The notes under the pieces: model-generated | The model's input: the letters and a program-made list of their open reading frames with translations, nothing else | Databases searched by the model: none | Told to the model about the DNA's origin: nothing | Program-made: the position numbers and the translations under genes | Part shown: one piece after another, positions 25,344-37,165 of the stretch | Position numbering within the stretch: the stretch's first letter is position 1 | How the letters are laid out: every line of letters starts with the position of its first letter | From: Chrysomallon squamiferum | Taxonomy: Eukaryota; Mollusca; Gastropoda; Neomphalida; Peltospiridae | DNA: 64,000 nucleotides | Assembly (NCBI GenBank): GCA_012295275.1 | Contig: CM022669.1 | Span: 1,536,140 to 1,600,139, forward strand | Direction: 5' to 3'

Positions 25344-26780
25344 TAGTAGCGTTCATTTAAGATAGATAGAAATAGAAAAAAGTAGCTTACTGATAGTTGT
25401 CTTTAATCTAAATAACTGGTGTAATTAAAGCACTAATTTTCTTTTAAATATTTCGTCAGACTAATTAAGATTAAAATTATACCAACTGTGAAACAACTGA
25501 TGCAAAGATCACACCAGACTGAGCTAAATCATTTCATCATTGCAGTCGTATTTATTTATATAAGAAAATACCCCAAAGTAGATTAAACACTTGTATTATT
25601 AGTTACAATTTATTTAATTGTTATTAAAAGTTCCTATCGTAATCTCAAAAGCAAAACACTTAGTTCCAACTGTTGGAAAGGAGAAATGACAAGCAGGGAT
25701 ATTATGAAATTGAATATTTAAAAATTTTAAAAGTTGTATAACTCGATAAGATATCAATGATTTGCTTTGCCCGTAATATTATTGATATTTTGATGAATCA
25801 ATAGAATTGTTACTGATACCACACTGCTGTAACCTGTAAAAGAATTTTATTCTTGTATGTTTTGTTTGAAAATATGGCAGACATGTTAGAGATTAGCTGC
25901 TCCCTTATCTTTAACAGACTTGCCCAAAATCCATGGAGTAATTAAACATAACTAGTTATTATGTCAGTGGATGTTAATATCAGGTCTGTTTGTTTATCCG
26001 TTCATAAAGTTAATTTCTTTCATTTCCTGCTTTGTCAAATTTCCTTTTTCTTGGAATGGATATCTGTATAAAAAGTAAAAAAAAAAATAAAAGAATGAGG
26101 AACATGTCAACATGTCATTCATTACACTCCATCATCAAATATCAAATCATTGTTTTGAGCTGGTCTGATACATAACATTCCTTTCATCTAAAATCATTAA
26201 GATTTTAAAAAAATGTATTTAATTTGTAGTAATTAGATTTATCCATCTTGATTATTATATCTAATTGTTTCGTCATCTTTCACAGTCTCGACTAAATTAC
26301 CAGTAGGAAATGGTGAATTGGAAAACTGCAAGATTGTAGCTGATAATTTAGTGGAGAGGATGTTGGTTTCTACAAGAACCAGTACAGAAACAGAAAACCA
26401 ATGTTCTGAAATAAACATTTAACTATGGAGCAATTAAAACGTATTTAAAGTATAATAAATAAATGTAAGCAAGAAAGTCATAAAAATAAATTATCTCTAA
26501 TCTGAAATTGTGCTTGTAAAAATTTGTATAATTATTTTTATAAGATAAAATATATATATATATATATATAATTAACAGTGATTAAACAAAATTGAATATA
26601 CACCAACATATATTATTCAAATACTTTTCATGATCACCATACTTTAAATTTTCAGCAGGAAATGCTATAAAGATCATGATGATCATCATCATAATAATAA
26701 TAATACGTACATCACAAAAATAATGAAGTCACATCAGTAACAACTACAACATCAACTTCAGTCAATAGAATAATAAGTAA
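24290..26780. other. non-coding stretch
   Basis: No gene that I can support. A 73-codon frame at 24685 (starting MKEITHRSKRYYGN) matches nothing I know. It contains possible splice signals but no conserved motif. (AAT)n lies at 25266-25344 and a short TA run near 26550. Confidence 0.55.
25266..25344. repeat. (AAT)n microsatellite
   Basis: About 26 AAT units. Confidence 0.97.
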
Positions 26781-27523
26781 TAATTTTGTATTTATTGTAA
26801 TGTTTCCTAAAAGAAATACTGACATTTGTTTGGTTTCTTTTCATAGGATGAGAAGAGGAAAATATAGATCAGAACCAACAGATGAAGTCAGGAATGGGTT
26901 TCTCATTTTCCTCGGATTTCTGGCATTTCGGTTTCAGTGTATGCATTTTAACGTAGCAATACTAATGTCTACACAGGTGTAAGTATGCTGCAGGATAAAG
27001 ACATTTTGAGAGAAAGAAATTTAAAAACCTGGAAAATAAACATATTTCCTTTACAAAAAGTAATTAAAATAAAATGAAAGAAATTAATGTTAAAAAAGTC
27101 ATAATTTTTTGAATAATAATCAAAATAGCAAAGGTGATAATACTGATGATGACAATAATGAAGTTAACCAGAAAAATAACAACGGATGACATCAACATCA
27201 AAATCATCATCATCAGAACAAATAATAAGAATTATTATGATGGTGACATTAGTAATGATGGCATTAAATTTGAATTTGTTATAATTTTGTTAAAAGAAAT
27301 ATAGACATTTCTACGGCTTATTTTCTCAGGATGAAAAGAGCAAACAGAGCAGTAAAAATGATGACATCAACATCATCATCACCATCATTATCAAAGAGAA
27401 TAATGAGAATTATTACGATAATGATAGTAATGAGGGTAACACTAGTAATGATGGAATTAATTTTGTATTTGTTTTAATGTTTGTTAAAGGAAATAATGAC
27501 ATTTCTACGATTTCTTTTCTCAG

Positions 27524-27586
27524 GATGAGAAGAGCAAACCAAAGAGAAAAATCTACAAATGCACCTTGTGCTTAATAATGGTGTAG
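27524..27586 (+). CDS. candidate terminal exon, copy A
   Basis: After TTTTCTCAG, 20 codons and a TAG: DEKSKPKRKIYKCTLCLIMV. Basic, with a CxxC pair. Its reading frame, length and stop are shared with the copy at 28403. The product and the upstream exons are unknown. It may be a repeat rather than a gene. Confidence 0.3.
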   Translation, partial: DEKSKPKRKIYKCTLCLIMV

Positions 27587-27926
27587 TCGAAGGACATCAC
27601 CGAAATGGTAAACAGAAATGTCTGTACATTTTGTAAAGAACAAATTAATAAAAATTGGAAAAAGAAATAGTTGCTTGAAAAAAGTAATTCAAATAAAATG
27701 AAAGAAATGAATAGTAATAATATTAGTAAAAATAATATTGATAGTGATAATATTGATAATGATAGTATCAAATTTAATTGAAAACATCATCACCATCATG
27801 AAGCAGAATTTAAGCACAATATGATTAAAACAATAGGAGTAATACTAGTAGTCATGGAATTATTTTTGTATTTGTTTTAATGTTTGTTAAATGAAATAAT
27901 GACATTTCTACGGTTTGTTTTCTCAG

Positions 27927-28013
27927 GATGAGAAGAAGAATCCGAAGAGGAAACTGAAGACGAAACGGAAGAGGAGAATCCACACATGCACCATCTGCTT
28001 AAGAATGGTGTAG
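27927..28013 (+). CDS. candidate terminal exon, copy B
   Basis: Same frame and stop as copy A, but eight codons longer in the basic part: DEKKNPKRKLKTKRKRR then IHTCTICLRMV. The extra codons are an in-frame internal expansion of KR/KT codons. CxxC is kept. Confidence 0.3.
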   Translation, partial: DEKKNPKRKLKTKRKRRIHTCTICLRMV

Positions 28014-28402
28014 TCGAAGGACATCACCGAAATGGTAAACAGAAATGCCTGTACATTTTGTAAAGAACATGTTAGTAAAAAGTGAAAAATAAAAATATTT
28101 GCTTTAGAAAAAGTTATTAAAATAAAATGAAATAAATTAATATTAATAAGAGTACATTTTTTTACAATAATAATGAAAATAGTAATAGTGATAATACTGA
28201 TGATGAGAATCATACAGCTATTAACAAGAGAAGTAACAATGATGACATCAATGTGATCATCGTCACTATCAAAGAGAATAATGAGAATTATTATGATAAT
28301 GATAGTAATAAGAGTAACACTAGTAAAGATGGAATTGATTTTGTATTTGTTTTTTATGTTAGTTAAAGGAAATAATGACATTTCTACGGTTTGTTTTCTC
28401 AG

Positions 28403-28465
28403 GATGAGAAGACGAAACCGAAGAGGAGAATCTACACATGCACCTTCTGCTTAAGCATAGTGTAG
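28403..28465 (+). CDS. candidate terminal exon, copy C
   Basis: Twenty codons and TAG after TTTTCTCAG: DEKTKPKRRIYTCTFCLSIV. CxxC kept. Differences from copy A are mostly conservative. Confidence 0.3.
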   Translation, partial: DEKTKPKRRIYTCTFCLSIV

Positions 28466-28506
28466 TCGAAGGACATCACCGAAATGGAAAACAGAAATGC
28501 CTTCTG

Positions 28507-28554
28507 GATGAGAAGAGGAAACAGAAGAGCAGAATCTACATATGCACCTTCTAG
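28507..28554 (+). CDS. candidate terminal exon, truncated copy D
   Basis: The same opening (DEKRKQKSRIYICTF), then an early TAG that removes the second cysteine. It lacks the TTTTCTCAG acceptor, since it begins directly after duplicated core sequence. It is probably a dead partial copy. Confidence 0.25.
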   Translation, partial: DEKRKQKSRIYICTF

Positions 28555-28800
28555 TTAAGAATGGTGTAGTCGAAGGACATCACCGAAATGGTAGAAAAAA
28601 AAAATATTAAAATAAAATGAAATATATTAATTTTAATGGTGGTAAAATGTTTAGAATAAAAATGAAATAGTAATAGTGAGAATACACTGATGATGACAAT
28701 CATACAGTTAACAGAGCAATTACAACGATGACATCAACGTCATCATCATCATTATCAAAAGAGAATATTAAGAATTATCATGATGATGATAGTAATGAAG

Positions 28801-29000
28801 NNNNNNNNNNNNNNNNNNNNNNNNNNNNNNNNNNNNNNNNNNNNNNNNNNNNNNNNNNNNNNNNNNNNNNNNNNNNNNNNNNNNNNNNNNNNNNNNNNNN
28901 NNNNNNNNNNNNNNNNNNNNNNNNNNNNNNNNNNNNNNNNNNNNNNNNNNNNNNNNNNNNNNNNNNNNNNNNNNNNNNNNNNNNNNNNNNNNNNNNNNNN
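28801..29000. other. assembly gap (200 N)
   Basis: An unbroken run of 200 N separates the exon-like array from the 169-bp satellite. The round number suggests a placeholder of unknown true size. Confidence 0.99.
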
Positions 29001-32000
29001 TCGTACGCACACATAAAACACTGCATTGAATGCGTTCAGTTCTCAAGCACGTGTTTAAACGGGATAAAGGGTTAATCATTCCATCTGATTTCGATGAGGT
29101 AGTGCGTGTTTCTGTTTGTTGAGAAGAGACGAACGCACCTCGCAACCGCTCGCACACCGAAACGTTCAATCGTACGCACACATAAGAGACTGCATTGAAG
29201 GCGTTCAGATCTCAAGCAGTTGTTTAAACGGTGTAAAGGGTTAATCATTGCATCTGATTTCGATGAGGTAGTGCGTGTTTCTGTTTGTTGAGAAGAGACG
29301 AACAAGCAACCGCTGCATTGAATTGCGTTTCAGATCTCGAAAAGCACTGCATTGAATGCGTTTGTTGTTTAAACGGTGTAAAGGGTTAATCATTGCATCT
29401 GATTTCGATGAGGTAGTGCGTGTTTCTGTTTGTTGAGAAGAGACGAACAACCGTCGCAACCGCTCGCACACCGAAACTTTCAATCGTACGCACACATAAC
29501 AGACTGCATTGAAGGCGTTCAGATCTCAAGCAGTTGTTTAAACGGTGTAAAGGGTTAATCATTGCATCTGATTTTGATGAGGTAGTGCGTGTTTCTGTTT
29601 GTTGAGAAGAGACGAACAACCGTCGCAACCGCTCGCACACCGAAACTTTCAATCGTACGCACACATAAAACACTGCATTGAATGCGTTCAGTTCTCAAGC
29701 ACGTGTTTAAACGGGGTAAAGGGTTAATCATTACATCTGATTTCGATGAGGTAGTGCGTGTTTCTGTTTGTTGAGAAGAGACGAACGCACCTCGCAACCG
29801 CTCGCAACCGCTCGCACACCGAAACGTTCAATCGTACGCACACATAACAGACTGCATTGAAGGCGTTCAGATCTCAAGCAGTTGTTTAAACGGTGTAAAG
29901 GGTTAATCATTGCATCTGATTTTGATGAGGTAGTGCGTGTTTCTGTTTGTTGAGAAGAGACGAACAACCGTGGCAACCGCTCGCACACCGAAACTTTCAA
30001 TCGTACGCACACATAACACACTGCATTGAATGCGTTCAGTTCTCAAGCACGTGTTTAAACGGGATAAAGGGTTAATCATTCCATCTGATTTCGATGAGGT
30101 AGTGCGTGTTTCTGTTTGTTGAGAAGAGACGAACGCACCTCGCAACCGCTCGCACACCGAAACGTTCAATCGTACGCACACATAAGAGACTGCATTGAAG
30201 GCGTTCAGATCTCAAGCAGTTGTTTAAACGGTGTAAAGGGTTAATCATTGCATCTGATTTTGATGAGGTAGTGCGTGTTTCTGTTTGTTGAGAAGAGACG
30301 AACAACCGTCGCAACCGCTCGCACACCGAAACTTTCAATCGTACGCACACATAACAGACTGCATTGAAGGCGTTCAGATCTCAAGCAGTTGTTTAAACGG
30401 TGTAAAGGGTTAATCATTACATCTGATTTCGATGAGGTAGTGCGTGTTTCTGTTTGTTGAGAAGAGACGAACAACCGTCGCAACCGCTCGCACACCGAAA
30501 CGTTCAATCGTACGCACACATAAGAGACTGCATTGAAGGCGTTCAGATCTCAAGCAGTTGTTTAAACGGTGTAAAGGGTTAATCATTGCATCTGATTTCG
30601 ATGAGGTAGTGCGTGTTTCTGTTTGTTGAGAAGAGACGAACAACCGTCGCAACCGCTCGCACACCGAAACTTTCAATCGTACGCACACATAACACACTGC
30701 ATTGAATGCGTTCAGTTCTCAAGCACGTGTTTAAACGGGGTAAAGGGTTAATCATTCCATCTGATTTCGATGAGGTAGTGCGTGTTTCTGTTTGTTGAGA
30801 AGAGACGAACAACCGTCGCAACCGCTCGCACACCGAAACGTTCAATCGTACGCACACATAAGAGACTGCATTGAAGGCGTTCAGATCTCAAGCAGTTGTT
30901 TAAACGGTGTAAAGGGTTAATCATTGCATCTGATTTCGATGAGGTAGTGCGTGTTTCTGTTTGTTGAGAAGAGACGAACAACCCTCGTCGCAACCGCTCG
31001 CACACCGAAACTTTCAATCGTACGCACACATAAGAGACTGCATTGAAGGCGTTCAGATCTCAAGCAGTTGTTTAAACGGTGTAAAGGGTTAATCATTACA
31101 TCTGATTTCGATGAGGTAGTGCGTGTTTCTGTTTGTTGAGAAGAGACGAACAACCGTCGCAACCGCTCGCACACCGAAACGTTCAATCGTACACACATAA
31201 ACAGACTGCATTGAAGGCGTTCAGATCTCAAGCAGTTGTTTAAACGGTGTAAAGGGTTAATCATTCCATCTGATTTCGATGAGGTAGTGCGTGTTTCTGT
31301 TTGTTGAGAAGAGACGAACAACCGTCGCAACCGCTCGCACACCGAAACGTTCAATCGTACGCACACATAAGAGACTGCATTGAAGGCGTTCAGATCTCAA
31401 GCAGTTGTTTAAACGGTGTAAAGGGTTAATCATTGCATCTGATTTCGATGAGGTGAGGTGTGATGAGGTAGTGCGTGTTTCTGTTTGTTGAGAAGAGACG
31501 AACAACCGTCGCAACCGCTCGCACACCGAAACGTTCAATCGTACGCACACATAAGAGACTGCATTGAAGGCGTTCAGATCTCAAGCAGTTGTTTAAACGG
31601 GTAAAGGGTTAATCATTGCATCTGATTTCGATGAGGTAGTGCGTGTTTCTGTTTGTTGAGAAGAGACGAACAACCGTCGCAACCGCTCGCACACCGAAAC
31701 GTTCAATCGTACGCACACATAAGAGACTGCATTGAAGGCGTTCAGATCTCAAGCAGTTGTTTAAACGGTGTAAAGGGTTAATCATTGCATCTGATTTTGA
31801 TGAGGTAGTGCGTGTTTCTGTTTGTTGAGAAGAGACGAACAACCGTCGCAACCGCTCGCACACCGAAACTTTCAATCGTACGCACACATAACAGACTGCA
31901 TTGAATGCGTTCAGTTCTCAAGCAGGTGTTTAAACGGGGTAAAGGGTTAATCATTCCATCTGATTTCGATGAGGTAGTGCGTGTTTCTGTTTGTTGAGAA

Positions 32001-35000
32001 GAGACGAACAACCGTCGCAACCGCTCGCACACCGAAACGTTCAATCGTACGCACACATAAGAGACTGCATTGAAGGCGTTCAGATCTCAAGCAGTTGTTT
32101 AAACGGTGTAAAGGGTTAATCATTGCATCTGATTTTGATGAGGTAGTGCGTGTTTCTGTTTGTTGAGAAGAGACGAACAACCGTCGCAACCGCTCGCACA
32201 CCGAAACTTTCAATCGTACGCACACATAACAGACTGCATTGAAGGCGTTCAGATCTCAAGCAGTTGTTTAAACGGTGTAAAGGGTTAATCATTACATCTG
32301 ATTTCGATGAGGTAGTGCGTGTTTCTGTTTGTTGAGAAGAGACGAACAACCGTCGCAACCGCTCGCACACCGAAACGTTCAATCGTACGCACACATAAAA
32401 CACTGCATTGAATGCGTTCAGTTCTCAAGCACGTGTTTAAACGGGGTAAAGGGTTAATCATTACATCTGATTTCGATGAGGTAGTGCGTGTTTCTGTTTG
32501 TTGAGAAGAGACGAACGCACCTCGCAACCGCTCGCACACCGAAACTTTCAATCGTACGCACACATAACAGACTGCATTGAAGGCGTTCAGATCTCAAGCA
32601 GTTGTTTAAACGGTGTAAAGGGTTAATCATTGCATCTGATTTTGATGAGGTAGTGCGTGTTTCTGTTTGTTGAGAAGAGACGAACAACCGTCGCAACCGC
32701 TCGCACACCGAAACTTTCAATCGTACGCACACATAAAACACTGCATTGAATGCGTTCAGTTCTCAAGCACGTGTTTAAACGGGGTAAAGGGTTAATCATT
32801 ACATCTGATTTCGATGAGGTAGTGCGTGTTTCTGTTTGTTGAGAAGAGACGAACGCACCTCGCAACCGCTCGCACACCGAAACGTTCAATCGTACGCACA
32901 CATAAGAGACTGCATTGAAGGCGTTCAGATCTCAAGCAGTTGTTTAAACGGTGTAAAGGGTTAATCATTGCATCTGATTTTGATGAGGTAGGTAGTGCGT
33001 GTTTCTGTTTGTTGAGAAGAGACGAACAACCGTCGCAACCGCTCGCACACCGAAACTTTCAATCGTACGCACACATAACAGACTGCATTGAAGGCGTTCA
33101 GATCTCAAGCAGTTGTTTAAACGGGTAAAGGGTTAATCATTACATCTGATTTCGATGAGGTAGTGCGTGTTTCTGTTTGTTGAGAAGAGACGAACAACCG
33201 TCGCAACCGCTCGCACACCGAAACGTTCAATCGTACGCACACATAAGAGACTGCATTGAAGGCGTTCAGATCTCAAGCAGTTGTTTAAACGGTGTAAAGG
33301 GTTAATCATTGCATCTGATTTCGATGAGGTAGTGCGTGTTTCTGTTTGTTGAGAAGAGACGAACAACCGTCGCAACCGCTCGCACACCGAAACGTTCAAT
33401 CGTACGCACACATAAGAGACTGCATTGAAGGCGTTCAGATCTCAAGCAGTTGTTTAAACGGTGTAAAGGGTTAATCATTGCATCTGATTTCGATGAGGTA
33501 GTGCGTGTTTCTGTTTGTTGAGAAGAGACGAACAACCGTCGCAACCGCTCGCACACCGAAACGTTCAATCGTACGCACACATAAGAGACTGCATTGAAGG
33601 CGTTCAGATCTCAAGCAGTTGTTTAAACGGTGTAAAGGGTTAATCATTGCATCTGATTTTGATGAGGTAGTGCGTGTTTCTGTTTGTTGAGAAGAGACGA
33701 ACAACCGTGGCAACCGCTCGCACACCGAAACTTTCAATCGTACGCACACATAACACACTGCATTGAATGCGTTCAGTTCTCAAGCACGTGTTTAAACGGG
33801 ATAAAGGGTTAATCATTCCATCTGATTTCGATGAGGTAGTGCGTGTTTCTGTTTGTTGAGAAGAGACGAACACCCGTCGCAACCGCTCGCACACCGAAAC
33901 GTTCAATCGTACGCACACATAAGAGACTGCATTGAAGGCGTTCAGATCTCAAGCAGTTGTCTAAACGGTGTAAAGGGTTAATCATTGCATCTGATTTCGA
34001 TGAGGTAGTAAGTGTTTCTGTCTGTTGAGAAGAGACGAACCAACCTCGCAACCGCACGCGCTCCAAAACTTTCATTCGTATACACGCATAACAGACTGCA
34101 TTGAAGGCGTTCAGATCTCAAGCAGTTGTTTAAACGGTGTAAAGGGTTAATCATTACATCTGATTTCGATGAGGTAGTGCGTGTTTCTGTTTGTTGAGAA
34201 GAGACGAACAACCGTCGCAACCGCTCGCACACCGAAACTTTCAATCGTACGCACACATAAAACACTGCATTGAATGCGTTCAGTTCTCAAGCACGTGTTT
34301 AAACGGGGTAAAGGGTTAATCATTACATCTGATTTCGATGAGGTAGTGCGTGTTTCTGTTTGTTGAGAAGAGACGAACAACCGTCGCAACCGCTCGCACA
34401 CCGAAACGTTCAATCGTACGCACACATAAGAGACTGCATTGAAGGCGTTCAGATCTCAAGCAGTTGTTTAAACGGTGTAAAGGGTTAATCATTGCATCTG
34501 ATTTTGATGAGGTAGTGCGTGTTTCTGTTTGTTGAGAAGAGACGAACACCCGTCGCAACCGCTCGCACACCGAAACGTTCAATCGTACGCACACATAAGA
34601 GACTGCATTGAATGCGTTCAGATCTCAAGCAGTTGTTTAAACGGTGTAAAGGGTTAATCATTCCATCTGATTTCGATGAGGTAGTGCGTGTTTCTGTTTG
34701 TTGAGAAGAGACGAACACCGTCGCAACCGCTCGCACACCGAAACGTTCAATCGTACGCACACATAAGAGACTGCATTGAAGGCGTTCAGATCTCAAGCAG
34801 TTGTTTAAACGGTGTAAAGGGTTAATCATTGCATCTGATTTTGATGAGGTAGTGCGTGTTTCTGTTTGTTGAGAAGAGACGAACAACCGTGGCAACCGCT
34901 CGCACACCGAAACGTTCAATCGTACGCACACATAAGAGACTGCATTGAAGGCGTTCAGATCTCAAGCAGTTGTTTAAACGGTGTAAAGGGTTAATCATTA

Positions 35001-37165
35001 CATCTGATTTCGATGAGGTAGTGCGTGTTTCTGTTTGTTGAGAAGAGACGAACAACCGTCGCAACCGCTCGCACACCGAAACTTTCAATCGTACGCACAC
35101 ATAAGAGACTGCATTGAAGGCGTTCAGATCTCAAGCAGTTGTTTAAACGGTGTAAAGGGTTAATCATTCCATCTGATTTCGATGAGGTAGTGCGTGTTTC
35201 TGTTTGTTGAGAAGAGACGAACACCCGTCGCAACCGCTCGCACACCGAAACGTTCAATCGTACGCACACATAAGAGACTGCATTGAAGGCGTTCAGATCT
35301 CAAGCAGTTGTTTAAACGGTGTAAAGGGTTAATCATTGCATCTGATTTTGATGAGGTAGTGCGTGTTTCTGTTTGTTGAGAAGAGACGAACAACCGTGGC
35401 AACCGCTCGCACACCGAAACTTTCAATCGTACGCACACATAACACACTGCATTGAATGCGTTCAGTTCTCAAGCACGTGTTTAAACGGGATAAAGGGTTA
35501 ATCATTACATCTGATTTCGATGAGGTAGTGCGTGTTTCTGTTTGTTGAGAAGAGACGAACGCACCTCGCAACCGCTCGCACACCGAAACGTTCAATCGTA
35601 CGCATTGAACACAAACATTCCATCAGACTGCACATAAGAGACTGCATTGAAGGCGTTCAGATCTCAAGCAGTTGTTTAAACGGTGTAAAGGGTTAATCAT
35701 TGCATCTGATTTCGATGAGGTAGTGCGTGTTTCTGTTTGTTGAGAAGAGACGAACAACCGTCGCAACCGCTCGCACACCGAAACGTTCAATCGTACGCAC
35801 ACATAAGAGACTGCATTGAAGGCGTTCAGATCTCAAGCAGTTGTTTAAACGGTGTAAAGGGTTAATCATTGCATCTGATTTTGATGAGGTAGTGCGTGTT
35901 TCTGTTTGTTGAGAAGAGACGAACAACCGTCGCAACCGCTCGCACACCGAAACTTTCAATCGTACGCACACATAAAACACTGCATTGAATGCGTTCAGTT
36001 CTCAAGCACGTGTTTAAACGGGGTAAAGGGTTAATCATTACATCTGATTTCGATGAGGTAGTGCGTGTTTCTGTTTGTTGAGAAGAGACGAACGCACCTC
36101 GCAACCGCACGCACTCCAAAACTTTCATTCGTATGCACGCGTAACAGACTGCATTGAAGGCGTTCAGATCTCAAGCAGTTGTTTAAACGGTGTAAAGGGT
36201 TAATCATTGCATCTGATTTCGATGAGGTAGTGCGTTTTTCTGTTTGTTGAGAAGAGACGAACAACCGTCGCAACCGCTCGCACACCGAAACTTTCAATCG
36301 TACGCACACATAAAACACTGCATTGAATGCGTTCAGTTCTCAAGCACGTGTTTAAACGGGGTAAAGGGTTAATCATTCCATCTGATTTCGATGAGGTAGT
36401 GCGTGTTTCTGTTTGTTGAGAAGAGACGAACACCCGTCGCAACCGCTCGCACACCGAAACGTTCAATCGTACGCACACATAAGAGACTGCATTGAAGGCG
36501 TTCAGATCTCAAGCAGTTGTTTAAACGGTGTAAAGGGTTAATCATTGCATCTGATTTTGATGAGGTAGTGCGTGTTTCTGTTTGTTGAGAAGAGACGAAC
36601 GAACAACCGTCGCAACCGCTCGCACACCGAAACGTTCAATCGTACGCACACATAAGAGACTGCATTGAATGCGTTCAGATCTCAAGCAGTTGTTTAAACG
36701 GGGTAAAGGGTTAATCATTCCATCTGATTTCGATGAGGTAGTGCGTGTTTCTGTTTGTTGAGAAGAGACGAACGCACCTCGCAACCGCTCGCACACCGAA
36801 ACTTTCAATCGTACGCACACATAACAGACTGCATTGAAGGCGTTCAGATCTCAAGCAGTTGTTTAAACGGTGTAAAGGGTTAATCATTGCATCTGATTTT
36901 GATGAGGTAGTGCGTGTTTCTGTTTGTTGAGAAGAGACGAACAACCGTCGCAACCGCTCGCACACCGAAACTTTCAATCGTACGCACACATAACACACTG
37001 CATTGAATGCGTTCAGTTCTCAAGCAGGTGTTTAAACGGTGTAAAGGGTTAATCATTACATCTGATTTCGATGAGGTAGTGCGTGTTTCTGTTTGTTGAG
37101 AAGAGACGAACAACCGTCGCAACCGCTCGCACACCGAAACTTTCAATCGTATACACACATAATAG
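29001..37165. repeat. 169-bp satellite, homogeneous core
   Basis: A monomer of 169 bp repeats about 48 times. Landmarks are 'TGTTTAAACGG', 'AAAGGGTTAATCATT', 'TCGATGAGGTAGTGCGTGTT', 'TGTTGAGAAGAGACGAAC' and 'AACCGCTCGCACACCGAAAC'. Many start-to-start distances are exactly 169 (for example seven in a row from 29903). Two monomer classes are mixed: one with 'GAAGGCGTTCAGATCTCAAG', the other with 'GAATGCGTTCAGTTCTCAAG'. Minus-strand open frames of about 92 codons arise in nearly every monomer and shift frame each period, so they are not taken as genes. Confidence 0.97.

Larger units (their letters stand above)
26800..28640 (+). repeat. tandem array of exon-like units (~0.4-0.48 kb)
   Basis: A unit recurs with its core at about 26847, 27330, 27524, 27927, 28403 and 28507. 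Each of the first five cores follows a pyrimidine-rich stretch ending in AG (usually TTTTCTCAG) and starts GATGA(G/A)AAGA. In the four later copies the core then runs to 'GTGTAGTCGAAGGACATCAC' (last part seen in all four) and a possible donor ATG|GTAAAC. Between cores lie AAT/GAT/ATC-rich spacers that are also shared ('AGAGAATAATGAGAATTATTA'-type, partly varied). Spacing between the upstream landmark 'GACATTTCTACG' copies is about 195, 403 and 476 bases. The first two copies are diverged or internally shortened. Confidence 0.85.

Noticed and set aside
27923-28381. 152-codon minus-strand frame, hydrophobic
   Set aside because: It is the antisense shadow of the exon-like array; its Ile-rich content comes from AAT/GAT spacers.
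29001-37165. About 50 overlapping minus-strand frames of about 92 codons
   Set aside because: Satellite monomers read in rotating frames. No start context, splice structure or family match; not annotated as genes.
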